DNA from: Spirochaetota bacterium
GTDB taxonomy: Bacteria > Spirochaetota > B62-G9
DNA: 5,981 bases
Reading direction: 5' to 3'
Assembly: GCA_026990615.1 (NCBI GenBank)
Contig: JALXDB010000256.1
Coordinates: 1 to 5,981 of the forward strand
A program made the translations under genes and the position numbers. The notes under the pieces were generated by a model. That model was not told the DNA's origin and made no database searches. It saw nothing but the letters and a program-made list of their open reading frames with translations. Below are positions 1-5,807 of this stretch, piece after piece; position 1 is the first letter of the stretch, and each line of letters opens with the position of its first letter.

Positions 1-2
1 GA

Positions 3-236
3 TTAAGCCAACTCGGTGTAGCCGAGGGAGAAGCTGTTTATGTGGGCAACGATATGCTTAACGATATTTTGCCGGCAGTTAAAACTGGATTCAAAACGGC
101 TCTGTTCGCCGGGGATAAGAGGTCTCTGAGATTGAGAGAAAATGATAAAAGGTGCAGGGAGGTAAGGCCGGATATTGTAATTACCAGTCTAAGAGAATTA
201 TTGGAAAGAGTGGATTTTACACCACCGGTAAATTAA
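3..236 (+). CDS. HAD-family hydrolase, C-terminal part (5' end lies outside the window)
   Basis: The frame is open from the left edge to TAA at 234-236, so about 77 C-terminal residues are seen. An internal GTG at 42 is a valine codon within the conserved motif, not a start. The fragment reads YVGNDMLNDILPA near its start: this is HAD motif IV, with the paired acidic residues (D17 and D21 of the fragment) that bind Mg2+. It continues with the GFKTALFAGDKRSLRLR block and a terminal PDIVITSLRELLE segment, typical of HAD phosphatase-like proteins of the haloacid dehalogenase type. The nucleophile Asp and cap domain are upstream and cannot be judged. The gene lies 61 bp before the glycosyltransferase on the same strand with no visible terminator between, so co-transcription is possible. 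A HAD phosphatase is the step needed to dephosphorylate glucosyl-3-phosphoglycerate, but assigning that substrate is inference from the neighbours only. Confidence 0.8.
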   Translation, partial: LSQLGVAEGEAVYVGNDMLNDILPAVKTGFKTALFAGDKRSLRLRENDKRCREVRPDIVITSLRELLERVDFTPPVN

Positions 237-297
237 TTTTTAACAATAAAATTATGAGGTCGATAAATAAAATAACTATAAATATTGAGGAATAAAA

Positions 298-1620
298 ATG
301 GCAACTGAATGCAAGGGTGAAAGTACTGCTGGAATTAAAATCAGAAACATTGGATTTGTTTCAACGAGGTTTAAAGGAACAGACGGGGTTTCCCTTGAGA
401 CGGAGAAGTGGGCTAAAATACTAAAACGCATGGGGTATGAGGATTTTTATTTCTGTGGTTTGAGTGACAGGGACCCTGAAAAAACAATGGTGGTACCGGA
501 GGCACATTTTGAGCATCCTACCATTGTCGATATCCAGAACAGATGTTTTAAGGTTTACAAGAGGACATCGGAGTTGACGGGTGAAATTCACTCCGTTAGA
601 AGAAGATTAAAGTCCGCACTCTACAGGTTCGTAAAGAAGTTCAATATTGACCTGATAATTGCAGAGAACTGTCTTGCAATACCGATGAATATTCCACTTG
701 GCCTTGCTCTCACCGAGTTTATAGCTGAGACGGGTATCCCGACTATAGCGCATCACCATGATTTCTACTGGGAGAGACCGAGATTTTATGTGAATGCGGT
801 TTCGGATCTGTTGAGAATGGCTTTCCCGCCAACGCTACCTTCAATTCAGCATGTTGTTATAAACTCTGAAGCTGACAGGGAATTGAGCTATAGAACTGGC
901 CTATCACCTGTTGTTGTTCCAAATGTCCTTGATTTTAAAAAGGACCCGCCCGGGATTAACCACTACAACAGCGATGTCAGAGAGGCATTCGGGCTGGCCG
1001 AGGATGATATATTTATTATGCAGCCAACCAGGGTTGTGGCCAGAAAGGGGATTGAGCACACGATTGAGGTTGTAAGCCGTTTGAAGAATCCAAAAGCAAA
1101 ACTTGTAATAACCCATTCTACCACCGATGAAGGCGATGCTTACGAGAAGAGAATTAGAAGTTATGCAGAATATCTAGGAGTACCTCTTATAATTAAACCT
1201 GAAATAATAGGCGACAAGAGGGGTAGAACTCCCGACGGAAGAAAGATATATACCCTCTGGGATGTGTATCCGCATGCCGACCTTATCACATATCCTTCGA
1301 CATACGAGGGATTCGGGAATGCCTTTATTGAGGCCATATATTTTAAAAAGCCTATTCTTGTTAACAGGTATTCTATATACGTAATGGATATTAAACCGCT
1401 CGGCTTTGATGTTATAGAAATGGAAGGGTATGTTACAGACAGGGTTATTGAGGAGATTAAATCCATACTTAAAAATCCTGACTCATATAAACCCAGAGCT
1501 GAGAAGAATTTCCAGCTCGCCAAGAGGTTTTTCTCCTATGAAGTTGTCAGGAGAAAGTTAAGAAGTATATTTATCAACTTTGAGGGTATTGTTGAAGCCA
1601 TAGACTCTCGTATCGATTGA
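298..1620 (+). CDS. GT4-type retaining glycosyltransferase, candidate for extending glucosylglycerate (MggA/MggS-like role)
   Basis: A 440-residue cytosolic GT-B glycosyltransferase with no signal peptide or membrane segment. The ATG at 298 follows GAGG at 287-290 with 7 nt spacing. Visible elements are an N-terminal Rossmann half with the glycine loop GTDGVS (residues 27-32), a histidine-rich block HHHDFYWER (152-160) in the acceptor domain, the donor-domain segment PTRVVARKGIE with R249/K250, which usually contact the nucleotide diphosphate, and the GT4 signature EGFGNAFIE (E337 and E345, an EX7E motif). Length is normal for GT4. The gene sits between a HAD hydrolase and glucosylglycerate genes. 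GT4 enzymes are known to add mannose to glucosyl-3-phosphoglycerate or glucosylglycerate in Petrotoga mobilis (MggA, MggS), so making mannosylglucosylglycerate is the favoured inference. Donor and acceptor cannot be read from sequence alone. The last 47 bp overlap the 3' end of the opposite-strand phosphorylase gene. Confidence 0.85.
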   Translation: MATECKGESTAGIKIRNIGFVSTRFKGTDGVSLETEKWAKILKRMGYEDFYFCGLSDRDPEKTMVVPEAHFEHPTIVDIQNRCFKVYKRTSELTGEIHSVRRRLKSALYRFVKKFNIDLIIAENCLAIPMNIPLGLALTEFIAETGIPTIAHHHDFYWERPRFYVNAVSDLLRMAFPPTLPSIQHVVINSEADRELSYRTGLSPVVVPNVLDFKKDPPGINHYNSDVREAFGLAEDDIFIMQPTRVVARKGIEHTIEVVSRLKNPKAKLVITHSTTDEGDAYEKRIRSYAEYLGVPLIIKPEIIGDKRGRTPDGRKIYTLWDVYPHADLITYPSTYEGFGNAFIEAIYFKKPILVNRYSIYVMDIKPLGFDVIEMEGYVTDRVIEEIKSILKNPDSYKPRAEKNFQLAKRFFSYEVVRRKLRSIFINFEGIVEAIDSRID

Positions 1621-3286
1621 GTGTAATCTGATTTATAAATATTCGATCTGATATGATATCCCTTTTGTAATCTTTCTGAACAGGGATAGTAATGGGGCTG
1701 TCAGAAACATTTAGTATTGCGAGTATTTTTTCCTTTCCGTCGGGAGATATTCTTTCTACGGTAAATACTCTTTCATCTATATCGTGGATGATTTGCTCTC
1801 CATTGGGATCAAAAGCTCTCAATCCCCTTCTTATTCTAAGCAGTTTCGTGATTTTTTTATAGACCATTCCTCTCAGGGTCTTTTCATCGTCAAGCTGTTC
1901 TGTTAACTCTCTGTAGTTAAGCTTTTCCCTGTTGATTGATCTGGGCATACCTGTCTTTTTTACTCCCTCATAGTAGTTTCTTGAGCCCACAACCGAATGA
2001 TAGTAGAGTGCAGGAATGCCCTTCAAGACCATGCTTATTGTCTGGGATGCCACAAAGCGATCCACCTGAATTTCGATAGGTTCTTTGCTGTTTGGGTCGT
2101 TTAAAAGATCGAAGTACACAATGTTAAGCTCATAGGGGCTTTTACTTCCGTCGGGGTTGTTTTTATAGCTCACCTTCCCTCCGTGGGCAAGTGTTGTTTC
2201 TATAAGATTATTTATATCATTTTCGCTGATCAATCCTGTTGCAGGAAGCACCCCTACACCGTCGTGAGAGGCAGTAAAATTGTAGAAATAGGTTTCCTTC
2301 GAAGGGGTTTGAAGTGTTCTGGCCCACTCCGTGAGGGCTTTTGCATTTCCAGTTAGTATGGTGTGGGCGGTTAGAGGTGGCAGGGCAAAGTTGTACACCA
2401 TATGAGCTTCGTCGTTGCCGTTGCCAAAATATGATATGTTTTCCCTGTGAGGTACGTTTGTTTCGGTAATTATTTTGACATGGGGTGCAACCATATCAAA
2501 TATTGCCCTGAAAAGTTTTACTACTTCGTGAGTCTGGGGAAGATGAATACAGGTCGTCCCTGATTCTTTCCACAGATAGGCTATAGCATCCAGCCTGATT
2601 ATTGAAGCTCCCATCTCGACGTAGAATAGTAGTACATCGATTATGTAGAGAAGCACATCCGGGTTTTTGTAGTTTAGATCTATCTGATCGGCGCTAAAAG
2701 TAGTCCAGACTCTTTTAATGCCGCTTGGGGTTTTAAATTCCGTTACCAGAGGTAGAGCCCTTGGTCTGAATACCTTTGATGTATCCATTTTATCATCAAC
2801 TTCTATGAAAAAATTCCTGTATTTTTCTTCTCCCTTTAAGAAACCCTGAAATTCCCTGCTTTTTGAAGATATATGGTTGATGACTGCATCGAACATCAGT
2901 TTGAAGTTTTTATTTATCCTGTGGATATCTTCCCAATCACCCAGTTCCGGGTTTACCTTCTTATAGTCAATAACTGAAAAACCGTCGTCAGAGGAGTACG
3001 GAAAAAATGGAAGTATATGTACTATTGAGATGATGTTGTTCAGGTAGGAGTTTAAAAACTTTCCCAGGGTTTCCAGAGGGGGTCTGTTTTCTTCCCTGAA
3101 GCTGTCACCGTAGGTGATCAAAACTGAATCTTTTTCTGAAAATTGAAACTGGGATTCTGGTATTTTTTTTCTGTATGAATCGAGAAGTTTCATTAATCTA
3201 TTGAAAACTTCTTCCCCATTTTTTGATCCATATAGAAATAGAAGTTTTTCTTTTATTTTATCTTCATAATTCATTATCTTGTTCAT
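1574..3286 (-). CDS. GH13 subfamily 18 sugar phosphorylase, probable glucosylglycerate phosphorylase
   Basis: A 570-residue (beta/alpha)8 enzyme of the sucrose-phosphorylase subfamily. The expected reaction is glucosylglycerate + phosphate to alpha-glucose-1-phosphate + D-glycerate in the cytosol. The GH13 catalytic triad is intact: nucleophile D233 in RLDAIAYLWKE, acid/base E275 in ITETNVPH, and stabiliser D342 in ASHDGVGVLP. The segments GTTCIHLPQTHE, ETNVPHRENISYFG and DEAHMVYNFALPPL resemble the glucosylglycerate phosphorylases (E. coli YcjM, Meiothermus silvanus enzyme) more than true sucrose phosphorylases, as I recall those families. The neighbouring glucosyl-3-phosphoglycerate synthase supports the substrate. 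The ATG at 3286 is chosen because GGAGGA lies 7 nt upstream; an in-frame GTG at 3334 has no comparable ribosome binding site. The stop (TGA) falls inside the convergent glycosyltransferase gene. A glucosylglycerol, sucrose or sucrose-6-phosphate phosphorylase is the alternative. Confidence 0.88.
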   Translation of the reverse strand: MNKIMNYEDKIKEKLLFLYGSKNGEEVFNRLMKLLDSYRKKIPESQFQFSEKDSVLITYGDSFREENRPPLETLGKFLNSYLNNIISIVHILPFFPYSSDDGFSVIDYKKVNPELGDWEDIHRINKNFKLMFDAVINHISSKSREFQGFLKGEEKYRNFFIEVDDKMDTSKVFRPRALPLVTEFKTPSGIKRVWTTFSADQIDLNYKNPDVLLYIIDVLLFYVEMGASIIRLDAIAYLWKESGTTCIHLPQTHEVVKLFRAIFDMVAPHVKIITETNVPHRENISYFGNGNDEAHMVYNFALPPLTAHTILTGNAKALTEWARTLQTPSKETYFYNFTASHDGVGVLPATGLISENDINNLIETTLAHGGKVSYKNNPDGSKSPYELNIVYFDLLNDPNSKEPIEIQVDRFVASQTISMVLKGIPALYYHSVVGSRNYYEGVKKTGMPRSINREKLNYRELTEQLDDEKTLRGMVYKKITKLLRIRRGLRAFDPNGEQIIHDIDERVFTVERISPDGKEKILAILNVSDSPITIPVQKDYKRDIISDRIFINQITLNRYESLWLQQYPQS

Positions 3287-3293
3287 TGCATTG

Positions 3294-3299
3294 TCCTCC
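3294..3299 (-). promoter_or_regulatory. Ribosome binding site of the GH13_18 phosphorylase
   Basis: GGAGGA on the minus strand, 7 nt before the ATG at 3286. It decides the start, because the frame stays open 16 codons further to a GTG at 3334 that would place this motif inside the coding region. Confidence 0.8.
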
Positions 3300-3333
3300 A
3301 CCACGGAATACCCGTTTGTTTTTTTGCATCTCA

Positions 3334-3359
3334 CTTTAAAGCATAATATATCTTTAAAG
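3334..3359. repeat. Duplicated 8-bp palindrome CTTTAAAG, candidate operator
   Basis: Two exact copies of the self-complementary octamer CTTTAAAG lie at 3334-3341 and 3352-3359, separated by 10 bp, with centres 18 bp apart. They bracket the likely -10 box of the minus-strand phosphorylase promoter: one copy covers the expected transcription start and the other lies in the -10/-35 spacer. A repressor bound there would block that promoter. The arrangement is seen directly; the operator role is inferred. AT-rich octamers can recur by chance, so confidence is limited. Confidence 0.4.
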
Positions 3360-3369
3360 GCAATTACAA
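3343..3369 (-). promoter_or_regulatory. Possible sigma-70 promoter of the GH13_18 phosphorylase
   Basis: On the minus strand TATTAT (3348-3343, 5 of 6 matches to the -10 consensus) is preceded by TTGTAA (3369-3364, 4 of 6 matches to -35) with a 15-bp spacer, which is shorter than the preferred 17. Transcription would begin near 3336, about 50 bp before the ATG. The -10 box lies between the two CTTTAAAG palindromes. Confidence 0.35.
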
Positions 3370-3428
3370 ATAAAAATGGTGTTTATTGTTAACCTGGGTG
3401 GTTGTGGTATATCTTTTGCTCATTTAAC

Positions 3429-3457
3429 TTGCGAAAAATCTTAATTTAGTTTATCCT
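3429..3457 (+). promoter_or_regulatory. Possible sigma-70 promoter of the GpgS gene
   Basis: TTGCGA (3429-3434) and TATCCT (3452-3457), each matching 4 of 6 consensus bases, are spaced by 17 bp. A start near 3464 would give a short leader just long enough to hold the ribosome binding site at 3471. The matches are weak, and an alternative sigma factor or an activator may be needed. The rest of the 194-bp gap between the two divergent genes holds no open frame that I can support. Confidence 0.3.
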
Positions 3458-3470
3458 AAATATAGGTGCA

Positions 3471-3477
3471 GGAGGAG
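3471..3477 (+). promoter_or_regulatory. Ribosome binding site of the GpgS gene
   Basis: GGAGGAG ends 3 nt before the ATG at 3481, with 5 nt from the GGAGG core. It rules out the in-frame GTG at 3466, which would put the motif inside the gene and add five residues. Confidence 0.8.
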
Positions 3478-3480
3478 TAT

Positions 3481-5067
3481 ATGGCTCAGCTTTACGGAGT
3501 AAAAAACAGGAAAGAAGAAGAGTTGCTACAGACCACATCGGAGCAGCCCTCATATATAAAGAGGTGGATTGAAAAGAACACCTTCCATCATTCGAGGTAC
3601 AAGGATGTTAAGAAGCTTCTCAGGATGAAAGAGGAAAAGAAGGTAACTATAAGTCTGTGTTTTCCCACTTTGAATGAGGAGAAAACAATCGGAAAAGAAG
3701 TTCGCGTAATGAGGAGATACTTGATGAACAAGTATCCCCTTCTGGATGAAATTGCTGTTGTTGATTCGGGTTCAACGGATAACACAAAAAGGGAAGCCGA
3801 GGAGGCCGGAGCGGATTTTTACTATGCATCGGATATACTTCCGCAGTACAGGTCGTACCGTGGAAAAGGCGAAAATCTATGGAAGAGTTTATATGTATTA
3901 AAGGGCGATATAATATGCTGGATAGACGCTGATATAATTAATATTCATCCTAAATTCGCGCAGGGGTTGATCGGGCCTCTGCTTGAGTTTGACCATCTCA
4001 AGTATATAAAGGCCTTCTACAAGAGACCAATAAAGATAAAGGGTGAACTTCACTATACGGGCGGTGGTAGAGTTACAGAGCTGGTCGTAAGGCCGTTCTT
4101 TAATCTTCTTTTCCCGGAACTCACAGGTATAGCTCAGCCGCTCTCTGGTGAATATGCCGGTAGAAGAGAGCTTCTTGAGAGGCTACCGTTTTTCACAGGT
4201 TACGGTGTAGAAACGGGGCATTTGATAGATATACTTCGTATATACGGGCTTGATGTAATAGGTCAGTGTGACCTTGATGTTAGAATACATAGAAATCAGA
4301 GTATAGAGGCCCTCAGGTCCATGGCGTACAGAATATTAAAGATACTGCTTCAGAGAGCTGATGATATGGGCAGGATAGAGATATTTCAGGATATTTCTGA
4401 TTCCCTGCAGGTTTTGACCGGAGTTAAGAACGAGTATTCAATAGAAAAGATGAAGGTATGGGGGATAGAGCGACCTCCGATGATTACAATTCCCGAGTAC
4501 AGGGAGAAGAGGGGAATAAAGATAGACAGTGTAAAGGAATGGGACTTTTTAAAACCTCTGCCGTATACAGCATCGCTCATGTTCCATAGAGACCTGGTTG
4601 TACCGAGGCTTAAGGGGAAGAATAAAGAGGAGATAATTGATGAACTTTTATCCGCTGCAAAAGAGAGGATTACAGATATAAAAAGCGCCCGTGAGAAACT
4701 CCTTGAGAGTGGAGAGCTTGTGACAACGCCGATTGGAAAGAACATAGCCTTCTTCAATGCTTTTGGCAGCTTTGTTGATGATATTGTCCCCATGCTTGGG
4801 CTCAAACCCGAAGGAATTGTTATAAAAGAGCTTGATGATAAACCTGTACATATAGTATTTGCATTCCTAGCTCCAGAGTATCTTGGAGAAATATACACAA
4901 AAATGGTTGATTCTCTTTCTAAGAGTTTCTCAAGAATGGAGCATTTTGAATGGCTCCTAAGGTGTAAGACTCCCGATGAAATTATTGCTTTTATAAGCTA
5001 TTTGGAGGCTAAGAACAAGATTATGAAGATGCTGAATATCAAAAATATTGAAAATGTGTGCCTCTGA
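3481..5067 (+). CDS. gpgS: Glucosyl-3-phosphoglycerate synthase (GT81) fused to a C-terminal PTS EIIA type-2-like domain lacking the active histidine
   Basis: A 528-residue cytosolic enzyme expected to transfer glucose from an NDP-glucose donor to 3-phosphoglycerate, the committed step to glucosylglycerate. The GT-A part (about 50-330) shows CFPTLNEEKTIG (60-71), VVDSGSTDNT (93-102), GKGENLWKSL (128-137), the metal-binding DAD motif (D149-D151), GGGRVTEL (194-201), LSGEYAG (221-227), YGVETGH (241-247) and the metal-ligand histidine H270 in RIHRN. These are GpgS hallmarks. Known mycobacterial GpgS is about 320 residues, so some 200 residues are extra. Residues about 365-520 align by eye with PtsN/EIIA type 2: LVVPRLKGKNKEEIIDELL, then EKLLESGELVTTPIGKNIAFF, then DDKPVHIVFAFLAPE, then KTPDEIIAFI. 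The usual IAIPH is IAFFN here, so the phospho-accepting His is N426. The domain is probably regulatory, not phosphotransferring. A terminator follows the gene. Confidence 0.92.
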   Translation: MAQLYGVKNRKEEELLQTTSEQPSYIKRWIEKNTFHHSRYKDVKKLLRMKEEKKVTISLCFPTLNEEKTIGKEVRVMRRYLMNKYPLLDEIAVVDSGSTDNTKREAEEAGADFYYASDILPQYRSYRGKGENLWKSLYVLKGDIICWIDADIINIHPKFAQGLIGPLLEFDHLKYIKAFYKRPIKIKGELHYTGGGRVTELVVRPFFNLLFPELTGIAQPLSGEYAGRRELLERLPFFTGYGVETGHLIDILRIYGLDVIGQCDLDVRIHRNQSIEALRSMAYRILKILLQRADDMGRIEIFQDISDSLQVLTGVKNEYSIEKMKVWGIERPPMITIPEYREKRGIKIDSVKEWDFLKPLPYTASLMFHRDLVVPRLKGKNKEEIIDELLSAAKERITDIKSAREKLLESGELVTTPIGKNIAFFNAFGSFVDDIVPMLGLKPEGIVIKELDDKPVHIVFAFLAPEYLGEIYTKMVDSLSKSFSRMEHFEWLLRCKTPDEIIAFISYLEAKNKIMKMLNIKNIENVCL

Positions 5068-5088
5068 TTAACTATAATTGTTTATAAG

Positions 5089-5106
5089 CTTGAAGATGTT
5101 TTCAAG
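5089..5106 (+). other. Small hairpin ahead of the GpgS terminator
   Basis: CTTGAA (5089-5094) and TTCAAG (5101-5106) form a 6-bp stem with a 6-nt loop, five bases before the terminator stem. It could stabilise the transcript end or act in the leader of the next small gene. AT-rich stems of this size occur by chance. Confidence 0.35.
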
Positions 5107-5111
5107 TATTC

Positions 5112-5143
5112 GGCCTGGTGTTATCAGGCCTTTTTCTTTTTTT
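5112..5143 (+). terminator. Rho-independent terminator after GpgS
   Basis: GGCCTG (5112-5117) pairs with CAGGCC (5125-5130) around a 7-nt loop and is followed directly by a T-rich tract (5131-5143, interrupted by one C). The stem starts 44 bp after the GpgS stop. There is no T tract on the other strand, so it acts only on rightward transcription. It ends about 10 bp before the ribosome binding site of the next gene. Confidence 0.85.
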
Positions 5144-5152
5144 ATTAAATTA

Positions 5153-5161
5153 GGGGAGGGG
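5153..5161 (+). promoter_or_regulatory. Ribosome binding site of the mini-MshEN gene
   Basis: GGGGAGGGG ends 3 nt before the GTG at 5165. It sets this GTG as the start, because the frame is open further upstream through the terminator with no ribosome binding site there. An overlapping ATG at 5163 is in another frame and soon hits a stop. Confidence 0.75.
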
Positions 5162-5164
5162 TAT

Positions 5165-5347
5165 GTGCCAAAATTACTCGGGCAGATACTGATGGAGGCT
5201 AGCCTGGTCAATATAGACGATATTAACGATGCCCTTGAAATCCAGAAATCAACCGGGCAAAAACTGGGAGAAATTCTTATAAGCATGGGTGTGATTACAG
5301 AGGAAGAACTTGAGATGGCTCTGGAGTTTCAAAAAGAAGAAATATGA
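5165..5347 (+). CDS. Stand-alone minimal MshEN-like domain protein (60 residues)
   Basis: The GTG start is set by a strong GGGGAGGGG motif. The product is almost entirely two 24-residue motifs of the form xLGxxL(x10)LxxxLxxQ or close to it: L4-Q27 (LLGQILMEASL... ALEIQ) and K33-Q56 (KLGEILISMGVITEEELE... ALEFQ), joined by five residues (KSTGQ). This is the architecture of the MshEN domain found at the N-terminus of GspE/PilB/MshE ATPases, where it binds cyclic di-GMP in some members. No ATPase or any other domain follows. The arginine often found before LG is Leu in motif 1 and Lys in motif 2, so nucleotide binding is uncertain. The protein is probably soluble and helical. It lies directly behind the GpgS terminator and converges on the ferredoxin gene 38 bp away. 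Its partner and role are unknown. Confidence 0.75.
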   Translation: MPKLLGQILMEASLVNIDDINDALEIQKSTGQKLGEILISMGVITEEELEMALEFQKEEI

Positions 5348-5385
5348 TATAATAATGGTATACGCCCGGCGTTTCATTTACGGTA

Positions 5386-5805
5386 TTACTCAGTTATGCT
5401 CATTGCACCGTAGGGACAGGCGGGTACGCACAGACCGCATGCAATACACTTTTTTTCATTAAACTCCACAAGCATCGTTTCCCTATCGGGGATGTGGAGA
5501 GCCAAGGTGGGACATACAACAGTGCATGCGCTGCAGTGTGTGCATCTATCTTTATCCCAAGAAACAACTTTTGATATCGGTGTGTATGAAACTCCGATCT
5601 CTTCCAGGTATTTCAGGCTATTTTCTACGTTTGACTTTTTACCCGAAATTTCTATTACCATTGTTCCCTCTTCGTCCTCATCGATTCTTGCCCTTGAAAT
5701 GTTGATTATCAGGTCGAACTTCTTTATAAGGGTAGAAATAATCGGTTTGTCTGTGAGGTTTTTGGGATATTTCAAAAGTATGTTTCTCTTGTAGATGGGA
5801 GTCAT
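5386..5805 (-). CDS. NIL domain / 2[4Fe-4S] ferredoxin, probably for homocysteine biosynthesis
   Basis: A 139-residue protein with no signal peptide. Residues about 3-77 form an ACT-like NIL domain (RNILLKYP near the start, DEDEEGTMVIEISG in the middle, LKYLEEIGV near its end), as in the C-terminal domain of methionine ABC transporter ATPases. Residues 80-139 are a bacterial-type double-cluster ferredoxin with C88/C91/C94/C98-P and C120/C123/C126/C130-P, both complete CxxCxxCxxxCP motifs. The ATG at 5805 lies two bases after the stop of the upstream DUF39 gene, with AAGGA about 10 nt upstream inside that gene, so the two form one transcription unit and are probably translationally coupled. 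The same pair in Methanosarcina acetivorans (MA1821/MA1822) is linked to making homocysteine from aspartate semialdehyde and sulfide, with the ferredoxin as electron donor. The function here is inferred from that pairing. Confidence 0.9.
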   Translation of the reverse strand: MTPIYKRNILLKYPKNLTDKPIISTLIKKFDLIINISRARIDEDEEGTMVIEISGKKSNVENSLKYLEEIGVSYTPISKVVSWDKDRCTHCSACTVVCPTLALHIPDRETMLVEFNEKKCIACGLCVPACPYGAMSITE

Positions 5806-5807
5806 TT

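Noticed and set aside
240..268. Possible promoter (TTAACA and ATAAAT) between the HAD and GT4 genes
   Set aside because: The sequence is AT-rich throughout and both boxes are poor matches. Co-transcription from upstream is equally likely.
1161..1523. 120-codon open frame on the minus strand inside the glycosyltransferase gene
   Set aside because: It lies opposite a clearly conserved coding region, has no ribosome binding site and shows no recognisable domain. It is a shadow of the GT4 gene.
3391..3403. AACC/GGTT hairpin in the divergent intergenic region
   Set aside because: A 4-bp stem with no copies elsewhere in the region and no clear position relative to either promoter.
4386..4898. 170-codon open frame on the minus strand inside the GpgS gene
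   Set aside because: Serine/isoleucine-rich translation with no motif, antisense to the EIIA-like domain that is read convincingly on the plus strand.
5078..5164. N-terminal extension of the mini-MshEN protein upstream of GTG 5165
   Set aside because: The extension would translate through the terminator hairpin and T tract, has no ribosome binding site, and its residues do not belong to the MshEN motifs.
5362..5372. Short palindrome ACGCCCGGCGT between the convergent small gene and ferredoxin gene, considered as a bidirectional terminator
   Set aside because: Only a 4-bp stem is possible with a 3-nt loop and no good T tract, so it is too weak to call.
5492..5794. 100-codon plus-strand open frame opposite the ferredoxin gene
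   Set aside because: The minus strand encodes two complete Fe-S motifs over the same DNA, and the plus frame has no recognisable features.
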